DNA from: Haladaptatus caseinilyticus
GTDB lineage: Archaea; Halobacteriota; Halobacteria; Halobacteriales; Haladaptataceae
Length of the DNA: 64,000 nucleotides
Assembly (NCBI RefSeq): GCF_026248685.1
Contig: NZ_CP111038.1
Location: 1-64,000, forward strand
Reading direction: 5' to 3'
Below the pieces are notes generated by a model. It was not told the origin of the DNA, made no database searches, and saw only the letters and a list, made by a program, of their open reading frames with translations. This document shows positions 37,065 through 45,312 of the stretch, one piece after another. The stretch's first letter is position 1. Each line of letters starts with the position of its first letter. A program made the position numbers and the translations under genes.

Positions 37065-38483
37065 ATGGACGGCCAGGAAAACACTACGTCCACCACAGGA
37101 AAGAACTCCGCAACTAAGAGACGATTTTTTAGCGCTCTCAACACGATCCTACCATTTTTGCTAATGGTTACTTTGACATCAGTATGTTATCTCTTCATTC
37201 CGGTTGGTGTGTTCATAGTTGCTGGAAAATTAACAAGCCGAATAGGAGTTATCATTCCAGCGGTTCTTAGCGTCCTTGGTATTTGGTATCTGCCAACGAT
37301 GATCTCAGGTGCGATAGCAGAGGCTATAGACATTCTTACTGGAAAGAATAATCGTGGTCAGGTGGGCGATCTCTTTGGGATGATAATTGGGACATCTTTG
37401 TTAACCATACTCTGGTTTCTCCCGCTTTGGAATCACGTTTTTCCTGCGTTTGCAGCAATTTTGCAGCCGTTTCACGTTGCCTCTATGTTCGATAACCCAT
37501 GGTTGATAGGACTTAGCTGGCTCGTGTGTATCCCAATTCCAGTGTATGCGACGCTTTCAGCAATTGAAGATCAGGAAACAAATAATTCCACAAACGCAAC
37601 AAAGAGTCAGCAGGTGAGTTTAACAGAGAGCGAGTCTGGTCAGCAGACACACGGAGAATTTCAAAAAAACCAATCCTCTACTGATAATCCCGATAAGAGT
37701 CGTCGAGCGACCAGTAATCAGCCATCTTCAGCACTCACCTTTGACTGGCGGTCAGCACCCACCATGAGGTTTCGCGATGTCGGTGGCATGGACACCCTCA
37801 AACGCAATATAATGCGGTCAGTTCTTCGCCCGCTCTCCCACACCGATGCTGCCTACGAGCGGTTCAACGTCTCGCCACCAAACGGTATCCTCCTGCATGG
37901 CCCTCCCGGTACCGGAAAAACACACTTCGCTCGAGCAATTGCTGGCGAACTCGGCCATCCATACCTCGAGCTGAGTGCTGGCGATATCAAAAGTCGGTGG
38001 GTCAATGAGTCCACTGAGCAAGTCAATCAGTTGTTCAATGAGGCCGAGCAATTCGACCGGTGTGTGATCTTCGTCGACGAGATTGACGCACTCCTCGCGG
38101 GTCGCGGAAACGATCTTCACCGGGAGCACGCCCAAGTCGTCAACGAGTTTCTCGCACACTTGGACGATGAAGACCCGAGCTTTCTGCTTATTGCAGCAAC
38201 GAATCGTGCGGACTTGCTTGATGAAGCCGCGACGCGTCGTGGTCGCTTTGATCAGCAGTATGAGGTGGGTCTGCCCGACAAAAAGGCACGGGAACTGATT
38301 TTCCGCGTACGACTTCGTGAACTCCCATCGGATCTCGATGACGACGAGTATGAGACGCTTGCTGAACAGACAGCAGATCGCAGCGCGGCGGATATCGTCG
38401 GGATGGTCGATGATGCTGCGATGCGTGCGGCCGAACGCGACGCTGAGGCGATCACGAAAGACGATCTCCTTGAGTGTCGTTGA
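37065..38483 (+). CDS. Membrane-anchored AAA+ ATPase
   Basis: A 472-residue protein: four membrane helices in residues 20-165, a polar linker, then an AAA+ module. Walker A is [10 protein letters not shown] (about residue 279), Walker B is [15 protein letters not shown] (about residue 334), followed by sensor 1 ([15 protein letters not shown]) and the arginine-finger region [14 protein letters not shown]. The ATPase is closest to FtsH/Cdc48 type, but no protease domain follows. It may remodel or assemble the secretion machinery. The last 115 bases are duplicated at 42511-42625. Confidence 0.82.
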   Translation: MDGQENTTSTTGKNSATKRRFFSALNTILPFLLMVTLTSVCYLFIPVGVFIVAGKLTSRIGVIIPAVLSVLGIWYLPTMISGAIAEAIDILTGKNNRGQVGDLFGMIIGTSLLTILWFLPLWNHVFPAFAAILQPFHVASMFDNPWLIGLSWLVCIPIPVYATLSAIEDQETNNSTNATKSQQVSLTESESGQQTHGEFQKNQSSTDNPDKSRRATSNQPSSALTFDWRSAPTMRFRDVGGMDTLKRNIMRSVLRPLSHTDAAYERFNVSPPNGILLHGPPGTGKTHFARAIAGELGHPYLELSAGDIKSRWVNESTEQVNQLFNEAEQFDRCVIFVDEIDALLAGRGNDLHREHAQVVNEFLAHLDDEDPSFLLIAATNRADLLDEAATRRGRFDQQYEVGLPDKKARELIFRVRLRELPSDLDDDEYETLAEQTADRSAADIVGMVDDAAMRAAERDAEAITKDDLLECR

Positions 38484-38489
38484 CCAAAC

Positions 38490-38933
38490 TCACCGACGCT
38501 GGAGTACCGTCTCTAACCGATCAAGAACTTCCCACAGTACCCGCACAGGATGTTCACTTCCAAACGCCACTGACTCATATGTGTACTCCTCAGCAGGTGT
38601 CTCTCGCTCTTGATAGTGTTCCCAGCCATTCACATGCGGATTTGGCTCGCAATGCCACCCGCAATCAAATCTCGACGGGTCACTATAGTGAAATGAAAAC
38701 TCGGCTCGTTCGGTTGGAGCCTCTCCGGCAAACCATCGGATCGTGAGCGACCCTGACCGAGCCGATCCACTAAATACAGTGGGATCAAGCGTCGCTTGGA
38801 TACGAGTGAACTGTCCATCTGGAACACCGCGTGCCTCGGTCACGCCTGGGTGTCTCCCAACGTTTCTTCGCAGTTCGAGCAGTATGTCGTGTGACGCCTC
38901 TCCAGCATCATACCCACCGTCAGCAGCAAACAT
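38490..38933 (-). CDS. His/Trp-rich small protein of HTH-linked module A
   Basis: A 147-residue protein whose C-terminal half carries EFSFHYSDPSRFDCGWH and EPNPHVNGWEHYQERE, followed by a helix VRVLWEVLDRLETVL. The same pattern occurs in the proteins at 40848 and, more distantly, at 55916, each time directly after a winged-helix gene. The layout (beta strands, then clustered His and Trp, then a helix) recalls DUF6516/TumE-like toxins, but that is a pattern impression only. The gene ends six bases from the AAA+ stop on the opposite strand. Probable partner of the upstream regulator. Confidence 0.7.
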   Translation of the reverse strand: MFAADGGYDAGEASHDILLELRRNVGRHPGVTEARGVPDGQFTRIQATLDPTVFSGSARSGSLTIRWFAGEAPTERAEFSFHYSDPSRFDCGWHCEPNPHVNGWEHYQERETPAEEYTYESVAFGSEHPVRVLWEVLDRLETVLQRR

Positions 38934-38944
38934 GGGTAATCACG

Positions 38945-39463
38945 TTAGGCAGGTGCAGGCGCTGTGCCCGAGTAATCCGAGTAGTGTTCGATCGCATCCT
39001 CGATAAGGCGCAGTCGATACCGGACGATATCCCAGTCACTCGCGACCTGCCACACTTCTCGTGTTTCCGCAGCTGTCTCTACCTGCGCAGCCAGTTCACG
39101 TAGGCCATCTGGGGAGCGGACATCGTACTCATGTTGCCAGGATTCGATTTGCTCTTGGAGGTCAGCACGCAACTGGATGAGATCATCGCGATCGCGGTCA
39201 TCCAGCAAGTCACGGAGTGCTCGCATCCGTGTGTAGAGCGGGTCAGGCTGATAGAGCGTTGCCTGTTCACCCGAAACAGTCTGGAGGACGTTCATATCGA
39301 CGAGTCGCTGAAGATGGTCACGGGCAGTATTCCCAGCGACCAGGGCTTCTTCGGCGATCCAGTCGGCGGTGCGTGGTTGCGAGAGTGTCACGGCGATCGA
39401 GCGAACGCGGTCGAACGCACTCGTGTTTTCTCTCCACACGTCGGTTCCCGGTGCGTCAGTCAT
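38945..39463 (-). CDS. Winged-helix protein of module A (DUF7342-like)
   Basis: A 172-residue protein with an N-terminal winged helix (FDRVRSIAVTLSQPRTADWI, EEALVAGNTARDHLQRLVDM) and a C-terminal helical region (IESWQHEYDVRSPDGLRELA). It is of the haloarchaeal type I recall as DUF7342; the name is unverified. I start it at ATG 39463 because the palindrome at 39500-39523 lies just upstream and the homologues at 41977 and 56898 start at the equivalent residue. Eleven bases separate it from its partner gene. It is probably a repressor of the pair. Confidence 0.8.
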   Translation of the reverse strand: MTDAPGTDVWRENTSAFDRVRSIAVTLSQPRTADWIAEEALVAGNTARDHLQRLVDMNVLQTVSGEQATLYQPDPLYTRMRALRDLLDDRDRDDLIQLRADLQEQIESWQHEYDVRSPDGLRELAAQVETAAETREVWQVASDWDIVRYRLRLIEDAIEHYSDYSGTAPAPA

Positions 39464-39499
39464 ACTCGGTAATTGGTTGCGAAGTGCAATAATTCTATC

Positions 39500-39523
39500 G
39501 AGAGTGCAACTATATGCACTCTC
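39500..39523. promoter_or_regulatory. Operator-like inverted repeat of module A
   Basis: GAGAGTGCA-N6-TGCACTCTC, perfect 9-bp arms, 37 bases before ATG 39463, overlapping the expected promoter region. Modules B and C have different inverted repeats at the same place. Confidence 0.65.
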
Positions 39524-39608
39524 TATTAGTCCATTAGGTATGTTCGTTAAGCATGCTGATGTTACAGAATCGACGTGATTGACGGCACCAAATTGGATTT
39601 TCCATTGT

Positions 39609-39725
39609 ATGAGAACGAACGAAGCTGACAAGATATTATTGACGTTGCGGCGTACTTCGACCTATGACGATCTCTCGCAATCAACGGGACTCGCATCGGC
39701 GTTCGTCACATCGCAGCGAGAGTGA
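39609..39725 (+). CDS. Tiny HTH-like peptide, first of three coupled frames
   Basis: 38 residues (MRTNEADKILLTLRRTSTYD, then DLSQSTGLASAFVTSQRE). It looks like the first two helices of a small winged helix. Its stop overlaps the GTG of the next frame as GTGA. It could be the head of a gene broken by frameshift rather than a separate gene. Confidence 0.4.
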   Translation: MRTNEADKILLTLRRTSTYDDLSQSTGLASAFVTSQRE

Positions 39726-39910
39726 TTGACAAGAGTCAGTCTCCTGTATATATCGCTGATCATCTTGATATCGCGCTCACGGAGATGTCTGAAGCTCTTT
39801 CATACTACTACTCACACGTGGATGAGATACATGTTCAGAGATACGAGAACGATGCTATGTTTGAGCCCATCGACGCCTATTCGCTCAAACCGAAAGAACT
39901 AGGTCAGTGA
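39722..39910 (+). CDS. Small protein, DUF433-like, second coupled frame
   Basis: 62 residues from GTG 39722. The segment YIADHLDIALTEMSEALSYY followed by YSHVDEI resembles the C-terminal helix-turn-helix of DUF433-type antitoxins. It overlaps both neighbours by GTGA. Confidence is limited by length. Confidence 0.45.
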   Translation: MIDKSQSPVYIADHLDIALTEMSEALSYYYSHVDEIHVQRYENDAMFEPIDAYSLKPKELGQ

Positions 39911-40047
39911 CTGCCTCAGCGAAGAGCCTGCTGGATAAGCATGTGAGTCGCATCGTTGAGCGGGTACTCAAAGAACTTGAACAGACACAAAGTGGGTCTC
40001 TTTGTGCTCATTGGAATCTTTCGACTCTGTCAGTACCCCCTATATAA
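39907..40047 (+). CDS. Tiny frame, third in the coupled chain
   Basis: 46 residues from GTG 39907 (KSLLDKHVSRIVERVLKELE in the middle, an amphipathic helix). It is joined to the previous frame by a second GTGA overlap. It is not recognised and could be part of a frameshifted relic. Confidence 0.3.
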   Translation: MTASAKSLLDKHVSRIVERVLKELEQTQSGSLCAHWNLSTLSVPPI

Positions 40048-40183
40048 GTACATAGTGTTAACCGCAGTTTCACCCGAATGACCGTCGAACAGATTGGATT
40101 TTAACAGAACCAGTATTCTCCGATTACGTCCCCTGATTGTGAGTGAGCAGATTGCCATGGAGTGGTCAATCGGTTATTCGCAG

Positions 40184-40202
40184 GTTAGTATTCTATACTA
40201 CT
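40184..40202. promoter_or_regulatory. Dispersed palindrome, copy 2 (imperfect)
   Basis: GTTAGTAT-TCT-ATACTACT: left arm perfect, last two bases of the right arm changed. It ends 17 bases before the TTTATAC box (40219-40225) of the gene starting at 40249. Confidence 0.5.
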
Positions 40203-40248
40203 CGACGCTGCCCATCGATTTATACGGCATCAGTGGTTACTCGACCGT

Positions 40249-40827
40249 ATGAGTAACTCTGACATGACACGGTTGTCAGTCGGGGATCGGGTGATCGACA
40301 CCGAAGACGACGATCCAGACGTGGGGATTGTCATTGCGAGACCACCTGAGCAAACAATTGAGGATTGGGAATTTTCGACCAGCGACGGACCGATGACGAC
40401 TGCCGACACGAATCCGGAGTATCCAGCCGACACGCAATTAGTCATCATTTCGTTCCGCTCCGAGCTGAACGGCTATTGGGAAGGATGGCAAAATGTCGAG
40501 CCAGACGAGTTATTCAACGGTGTAGAAGACAATGGCGTCCATCGGTATGGGTTTCCCGAACCGCGATTAGCACCCGCCGACGAGAATGAAAGTGAAACGA
40601 ATACGGCTGCAGAGCTGACTGAGCAAAAAGCGAAACCACCGGACAAGTTCACGCCAGTTATCGAGCGCCTTGAGCAGAATGACTTCTCTGTTGCGTACAA
40701 TGCAGACGCCCAGGAGCTGCTGGTTGAGAAGTACGGGGTTGAGCATACCATCGACCATGATGGAACAGTCCAGGGCGAGAGCGGAATCAAAGGGCGGATA
40801 GAGACGATTGTCAATCGCTTTCTCTAA
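40249..40827 (+). CDS. Haloarchaeal hypothetical protein with SVGDRVIDTEDD start
   Basis: A 192-residue acidic protein. The N-terminal half (LSVGDRVIDTEDDDPDVGIV, then WEGWQNVEPDELF) looks like a small SH3/PRC-barrel-like fold; the C-terminal part (VIERLEQNDFSVAYNADAQE) is a compact helix-strand unit. No function known to me. It has a clear TATA box and upstream palindrome. A 5'-fragment of a paralogue, with the same palindrome and TATA arrangement, lies at 43767-43911. It converges with module B. Confidence 0.65.
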   Translation: MSNSDMTRLSVGDRVIDTEDDDPDVGIVIARPPEQTIEDWEFSTSDGPMTTADTNPEYPADTQLVIISFRSELNGYWEGWQNVEPDELFNGVEDNGVHRYGFPEPRLAPADENESETNTAAELTEQKAKPPDKFTPVIERLEQNDFSVAYNADAQELLVEKYGVEHTIDHDGTVQGESGIKGRIETIVNRFL

Positions 40828-40847
40828 GTTCAACAGGATCGTCCCTT

Positions 40848-41429
40848 CTACGGACTCTCTTCCTCCCGTAGTCGAGCTTCGAGAGCGTCCAACACTTCCC
40901 AGAGCACTCCAACAACCGAGGTCGCGGTAAGCGTGAACTCGTCATAGACGTAGTTTTCGTCCGGTGACTCCCGTTCTTGAGAGTGGAGATGACCGCTCAC
41001 ATGCGGATTTGGTTCGAGATGCCATCCGCAATCAAATCCCGAGGACTCGCTGTAATGAAAGGCAAAGTTAGCGGTCAGCGATGTGCGTTTGCGGTCTTCG
41101 AGGCTAGTTCTTGGTGGAAACGTCGGGTTTGGGTGCCATGTCACCCGGAACGTTGCAGTGTCCGCGTCGTGTCCGAAATACCGAGGATCGATGTCTGTCC
41201 GCACTTCGGCGTAGTACCCATCTGGAATGCCATGTGCGTTCGCGATTGCTGGATGATGATCCAGTTGTTCTCGCAGTGCTCGAAGGATACGGTGACGTTT
41301 CTCGGCTGACTCATCCGGGTTGTGTGATCCACCATCTGACCGAAGCGGTAAGCGTGATTTCCTCACTTCTGTGTCTCGTTCTGATTGACGGTGCGCCGCT
41401 AGAATCGGCCCTTTAGATGAATCAGTCAT
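40848..41429 (-). CDS. His/Trp-rich small protein of HTH-linked module B
   Basis: A 193-residue homologue of the protein at 38490 with a longer basic N-terminus. Shared core: ANFAFHYSESSGFDCGWHLE, then PNPHVSGHLHSQERESPDEN and a final helix GVLWEVLDALEARL. It starts inside the stop of the winged-helix gene (four-base overlap), so the two are translationally coupled, as toxin-antitoxin partners usually are. The function is not known. Confidence 0.72.
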   Translation of the reverse strand: MTDSSKGPILAAHRQSERDTEVRKSRLPLRSDGGSHNPDESAEKRHRILRALREQLDHHPAIANAHGIPDGYYAEVRTDIDPRYFGHDADTATFRVTWHPNPTFPPRTSLEDRKRTSLTANFAFHYSESSGFDCGWHLEPNPHVSGHLHSQERESPDENYVYDEFTLTATSVVGVLWEVLDALEARLREEESP

Positions 41430-41977
41430 GCCGAGGCAGAGGGGCGAGCAGTGTAGGTGTCATAGTGATCAATGGCATCTCGGAGCAAGGAAAGATGATA
41501 CTTCGCGGATCCCCAATCGTCTGCTTGCTGGAGACGAGTACGGGCCTCTTCGGCAGCAAGCTCTTCACCAGCGACGGTCGCTCGGAGGCCAGACGGATCA
41601 TCGACCTCGTATTCGTGTTTCCACGCTTCGATGTCGCGCTGTATCGCAACGGCTTGTTCAGCGAGTTCGGCTGCTGAATTCTCGTTCACGAGCTCGCGGA
41701 GTGCGGTTAACCGCGAGTAAATCGGATCTGGATAGTAAGTTCGCCCGTTACTCGTATCGTCCGTGACGAGAATCCCAAGATCGACGAGTCGGCTCAGATG
41801 GTTTCGGGTCGTGGGTTCCGAAACGTATGCTTCGTCAGCAATCCAGCCTGCTGTCCGTGGCTCTTGGAGTGCGAACGCTACTGATCGCACTCGATCGAAG
41901 CCCGTCGTCTGTTCTTTCCACCGCTGGACATAGGACGGATCTGTCCCTTTTCCTGAATCCGACGATGAATCCGTCAT
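41426..41977 (-). CDS. Winged-helix protein of module B (DUF7342-like)
   Basis: A 183-residue homologue of the regulator at 38945: FDRVRSVAFALQEPRTAGWI, YVSEPTTRNHLSRLVDLGIL, YYPDPIYSRLTALRELV, then IEAWKHEYEVDDPSGLRATV. It begins with an acidic Ser-rich leader. An inverted repeat lies 38 bases upstream. It is the likely repressor or antitoxin of module B. Confidence 0.8.
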   Translation of the reverse strand: MTDSSSDSGKGTDPSYVQRWKEQTTGFDRVRSVAFALQEPRTAGWIADEAYVSEPTTRNHLSRLVDLGILVTDDTSNGRTYYPDPIYSRLTALRELVNENSAAELAEQAVAIQRDIEAWKHEYEVDDPSGLRATVAGEELAAEEARTRLQQADDWGSAKYHLSLLRDAIDHYDTYTARPSASA

Positions 41978-42015
41978 CAGTACTTCTTCGACCCTACGTG
42001 TGATAATCTTTCCGT

Positions 42016-42033
42016 AGATAAAATAGTCTATCT
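42016..42033. promoter_or_regulatory. Operator-like inverted repeat of module B
   Basis: AGATA-N8-TATCT, about 38 bases before ATG 41977; it is shorter than those of modules A and C but in the same position. AT-rich context suits a promoter overlap. Confidence 0.45.
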
Positions 42034-42191
42034 CGATAACTACTGGCGTATCACATAGTCACCAAAGCAAACAATACGTTCAGGCCAAGACCACAGCAAC
42101 CAGCAAGGCAGCCGCCAGTTTCTCGTTCACTATCCCGTAACGAGTTGGTGAGAGATGGGTTTACAAGCACCTAGCCCGATGAAAACGAAGC

Positions 42192-42485
42192 ATGACAGCA
42201 ACGACTCGCGATCGACCAGAATTTGACACCGTGCAACTCACAATCGAGCCAGCAGAAGCCCAAGAACTCGTTGACCAGTCATTGAAGGGGCTGCGGTCGT
42301 CAGTCACCGAGGACGGCATCTTCTTGCGATCGTCTGATGGAATGTTGGTCGCGATTCTTCGTGACGACTCACGAAACGATGAGCAGCATCGAACCGAACT
42401 CGCGTATCGCGTTGCCCCACCATCGGAACTTGCAACACGAAAGGGGAAGAAGATATTCGAGAGTCTCGAATCACACCGTACCTGA
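42192..42485 (+). CDS. Small hypothetical protein
   Basis: 97 residues (VQLTIEPAEAQELVDQSLKG, LRSSDGMLVAILRDDS, AYRVAPPSELATRKGKKIFE). It has a regular haloarchaeal composition and a plausible ATG. I do not recognise the family. It is followed 25 bases later by a relic of the AAA+ gene end. Confidence 0.5.
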   Translation: MTATTRDRPEFDTVQLTIEPAEAQELVDQSLKGLRSSVTEDGIFLRSSDGMLVAILRDDSRNDEQHRTELAYRVAPPSELATRKGKKIFESLESHRT

Positions 42486-42510
42486 TAAGGGAGTAGCGGT
42501 GGGACTGAGC

Positions 42511-42625
42511 GGCAGCGGATCGCAGCGCAGCGGATATCGTTGGAATGGTCGATGATGCGACGATGCGTGCGGCTGAGTGCGACGCTAAGGCGAACACGAA
42601 AGACGATCTCCTTGAGTTTCGGTGA
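42511..42625 (+). pseudogene. Duplicated 3' end of the AAA+ ATPase gene
   Basis: These 115 bases are about 85-90% identical to the last 115 bases of the AAA+ gene (38369-38483), reading [20 protein letters not shown] and KDDLLEFR to the stop. Nothing of the ATPase core precedes it. It marks a partial duplication or the scar of a deleted second copy of the secretion cluster segment. Confidence 0.75.
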
Positions 42626-42643
42626 AAAACAGCGGGCAACCCA

Positions 42644-43090
42644 CTAGGCTCCGTCGAGTTCCTCGGCCAACCCGACGATGATGCCTTCGGGGCCGCGTAC
42701 ATAGCAGAGGCGGTACTCGTCTTCGTACTGGGCGACTTCGTCCACGAGTTCGGCGCCGTGGGGGCGGAGGCGGTCAAGGACTTCATCGATGTCGTCGACG
42801 GCGAACATGATACGGCGGATTCCCAGGGTGTTCACCGCCGGTTCCTCGGATCCGTCGTGGGTGGCCTCGGGCGTGATGAATTTCGCGAGCTCAACGCGGC
42901 CGTGGCCGTCGGGGGTCCGCATCATGGCGATGTCGTTCTGGACGTTCTTGAGGCCCACAACGCGGTCCACCCACTCTCCCTCGACGCGCGTCTCGCCCTC
43001 CAACTGCATGCCGAGCTCCGCGAAGAACGCCTTTGCAGCTTCGAGATCCTCAACCACGATGAGGACGTTGTCCATTTGCTTGATCGCCAT
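42644..43090 (-). CDS. Glyoxalase/bleomycin-resistance (VOC) family protein
   Basis: A 148-residue VOC-fold protein with two beta-alpha-beta-beta-beta units: KQMDNVLIVVEDLEAAKAFF, VGLKNVQNDIAMMRTPDGHG, RRIMFAVDDIDEVLDRLRPH and YRLCYVRGPEGIIVGLAEEL. Proteins of this subgroup are dioxygenases, lyases or binding proteins; the reaction is not readable. The ATG at 43090 matches the usual family start. It is GC-richer than its surroundings, suggesting separate acquisition. Confidence 0.88.
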   Translation of the reverse strand: MAIKQMDNVLIVVEDLEAAKAFFAELGMQLEGETRVEGEWVDRVVGLKNVQNDIAMMRTPDGHGRVELAKFITPEATHDGSEEPAVNTLGIRRIMFAVDDIDEVLDRLRPHGAELVDEVAQYEDEYRLCYVRGPEGIIVGLAEELDGA

Positions 43091-43483
43091 GGCCGAATAA
43101 ACTAGGTGAAGGGTGCGCAAATAGGCGTCGCTGGCGGGGGAAACGTGGCGGGAGGTTTCGTCGCGACCGTAAACCGGCCCCGACTGCTAAGGCAGGCAAG
43201 CCGGTTCCAGGCTCTCCTTACGTCCACTCGGGTCGGGGCATCGATGTTCCCTTGAACTGTATCTTGCACGCCGAATATGTCATCTACTGATGGTTTCAGC
43301 AGAGCCCGGAGCGGAGACTATCGTTTTTCGTCGACGATCAACGCTCGCGATCGTGACCGTCGTACACTGGACTAGCAGCGGCGGTTGAAAATGAGACGTT
43401 GTCGACCAACGCGTGATAAGGGGTTTTCAATGTATTCACAAACGTCGTAGAGGGCATCGGTTTCAGTCGTAAACAGTTACTTA
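43091..43483. other. Intergenic stretch, nothing recognised
   Basis: Nearly 400 bases between the VOC gene start and the next small frame. Overlapping short frames only; no promoter or repeat of note beyond ordinary AT-rich patches. Confidence 0.4.
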
Positions 43484-43639
43484 TCAGAGTGCTCGCTCGG
43501 GGAAACAGTCTGGACACAGTCGGAGATCCGTCTCGCTTGGGGCGACGTCTTTCTCTTCTGCGGCTCGAATGGTCCCCTCGCTCAGACCGCAGTCCGGGTC
43601 GGGTGCATGCGCTGTCTCTGCGAGTGCGAGAATCGTCAT
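43484..43639 (-). CDS. Tiny Cys-containing hypothetical protein
   Basis: 51 residues from ATG 43639, ending LSEGTIRAAEEKDVAPSETD then LRLCPDCFPERAL. The CPDC pair and an earlier PDC suggest a small zinc-binding protein. A longer start at 43744 adds an unconvincing Pro-rich stretch. Family not recognised. Confidence 0.4.
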   Translation of the reverse strand: MTILALAETAHAPDPDCGLSEGTIRAAEEKDVAPSETDLRLCPDCFPERAL

Positions 43640-43766
43640 GAGAGAGAGATGGTACTGCGGTTGGAAAGGTGTTCGGGGTGTCAGCCGTTGCCACGACGAG
43701 AAGGCTTCAGAACCGGGTTTCGATTGCTCGAAGAGTAGAGTCACATGTGGGTGAGGTCATTCGTGG

Positions 43767-43785
43767 GTTAGTATGAAATACTAAC
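43767..43785. promoter_or_regulatory. Dispersed palindrome, copy 3
   Basis: GTTAGTAT-GAA-ATACTAAC, perfect arms. A TTTATAC box follows at 43800-43806, 15 bases on, the same arrangement as in front of the gene at 40249. Confidence 0.6.
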
Positions 43786-43826
43786 TATTGGTTTGCCAAT
43801 TTATACCCTTCCAACTGCAACTCGAA

Positions 43827-43911
43827 ATTTCGAGTGAAGCTAACGCAGAACGCCTGTCGGTCGGGAACCACTTGATCGACACCGATGATGACAATCCATA
43901 TACGAAGTTGT
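43827..43911 (+). pseudogene. 5'-fragment of a paralogue of the 40249 gene
   Basis: The frame reads ERLSVGNHLIDTDDDNP, matching TRLSVGDRVIDTEDDDP of the 40249 product, and sits behind the same palindrome and TATA box. The expected ATG is absent (ATT in its place) and homology stops at about 43911, where the Cys-rich frame takes over. It is a truncated duplicate. Confidence 0.65.
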
Positions 43912-44079
43912 GGTGCCCCAATTTGGATCTTGCACGGTCTGCTGGCAGTTCCGACTGGCGGACTCGGTGGACTCGCCTATGGTGCGTTTGTTGCTGGTTC
44001 CTGTGCTGTTATCGGTATCTACAGGTGTGATTACACGGGAATCAGCATGAAGGCCTGCCAAAAAGTCTGCCAGTGTTAA
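43885..44079 (+). CDS. Cys-rich, Gly-rich peptide fragment, halocin C8-like
   Basis: The frame gives a 64-residue product whose part after residue 9 is coherent: a Gly-rich hydrophobic core (LLAVPTGGLGGLAYGAFVAG) with Cys at about 9, 39, 47, 56, 60 and 62, ending KACQKVCQC. A hydrophobic Gly core followed by spaced Cys and a C-terminal Cys pair recalls the mature part of halocin C8-type peptides. Its N-terminus overlaps a foreign gene fragment, so the original leader and start are lost or the piece is fused. A small membrane protein gene follows 30 bases later. Similarity is by eye and weak. Confidence 0.4.
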   Translation: MMTIHIRSCGAPIWILHGLLAVPTGGLGGLAYGAFVAGSCAVIGIYRCDYTGISMKACQKVCQC

Positions 44080-44109
44080 ATTTATATTTACTGTTTCTCT
44101 TAATCAATT

Positions 44110-44283
44110 ATGGTATCTAAAACCCTCGTCACTGCCGTCGTCGCAGTCGTCGCAATTCCGGTTGGGTACCTACTCTACTCGACGCTTCTATCCGTGAATC
44201 TCGGTGATTCATTCGCCTTCACCATCGCTGTCGTCGTGATGATGGGGATGGCAGCGATTCTTCCGGGATTTCTCGCCGATTAG
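44110..44283 (+). CDS. Small two-helix membrane protein
   Basis: 57 residues from ATG 44110: a first helix (LVTAVVAVVAIPVGYLLYST) and a second (FAFTIAVVVMMGMAAILPGF). It is preceded by TTTATATTT about 25 bases upstream. Placed directly after the Cys-rich peptide frame, it could be an immunity or export helper, but it could equally be an unrelated haloarchaeal small membrane protein. Confidence 0.55.
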   Translation: MVSKTLVTAVVAVVAIPVGYLLYSTLLSVNLGDSFAFTIAVVVMMGMAAILPGFLAD

Positions 44284-44718
44284 GCGGTATCTCATTCGGT
44301 CGGGAGGGGCGGTGGTTTCTTTTTCTAGAAGCCAACTACCGTCCCCTTCGACGTAACACCGCTCAGGTAGTCGCTGTCGTCGCAGGGAAGAACCGAATCG
44401 CCTGTACTACGTCGTCAAATTTCGCGGGCGACCACGTGGCAGGTCGTCGGGTAATACGTCCAAGTTTTCGACAACGTAGAGTGAAGCGGCGTTGGCGGTG
44501 ACGCCGTTGTTCTAGGTATTGGCGGCGAGCAGCCAGGTGTACATCAACACGTCCGCTTTGTCGATCCTTGTTTAGCTACCAATGTTTTGCGTGTTCACTA
44601 CTCATGAAATCCATAAGCGGAAGTGCACACACCCCGGGACCCTCGAACTAATCCATGTGTGATTTGTCCAGGAGGACGATCGCAGCGATTAAGCTTTGAC
44701 GGGGGGCAACTGTAGTGC
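44284..44718. other. Decayed coding sequence
   Basis: On the minus strand, roughly 44350-44590, one frame reads DVLMYTWLLAANT, a stop, NNGVTANAASLYVVENLDVL, then PDDLPRGRPRNLTT and another stop. It looks like a real protein decayed by nonsense mutations; the family is not recognised. No intact gene is present. Confidence 0.4.
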
Positions 44719-44877
44719 ATGTGTCCAGAGCTGTCCTCGTATCACATCCAGCGTTTGCAGAGTGACGAGGTAGAGCAGGTCCAAAGTCGTCTTCAGGACG
44801 TGGGAATGATGTGGGAAGACATCGTCAACGCGGATATCTCCCCAGACAGAAGTGAACTCCTGACTATTCTGGATTGA
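44719..44877 (+). CDS. Tiny hypothetical protein
   Basis: 52 residues from ATG 44719 (MCPELSSYHIQRLQSDEVEQ, then VQSRLQDVGMMWEDIVNADI and SPDRSELLTILD). Its composition and codon use look real, with helical and acidic character. No family recognised. The 435 bases that follow, up to the ferritin-like gene, hold nothing I can support. Confidence 0.4.
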   Translation: MCPELSSYHIQRLQSDEVEQVQSRLQDVGMMWEDIVNADISPDRSELLTILD

Positions 44878-45312
44878 TTCGCGGATGGTGACTAATGCCA
44901 TGTACGTTGTCATGAGTTAACATACAATGTCACCTTCCAAACAACTCTTAACAATATGAAGACATTAGTCTGTCTGGAACAGTACTCCGAGTTACGATAG
45001 AGAATGAATACACAGTGAGGTTTGCTCATTTGTTCCCATCCACTGTCGACAGTTCTTCCAGTATCACATCTTGCTCAGATTCGGTTTGAGTGCGTACGTA
45101 GCCGGGCTCCAATTTGGATCAGGTCTTGCCTGTTGTTCCTTCCGGATTCTACTGGTGGGGTCTACAATCTCGATAGTACCACACTATCACTCTAAGGCAA
45201 TTGATTTCTGATTGAACAGTCACCTCGGTTTATTAGTTGTGTCGGTAGAGGAGTAGGAGCGGTCACGCCACTTCTCAGCGGAATCAGGTGGTGTTGCGAA
45301 ACTAACCCAGTT

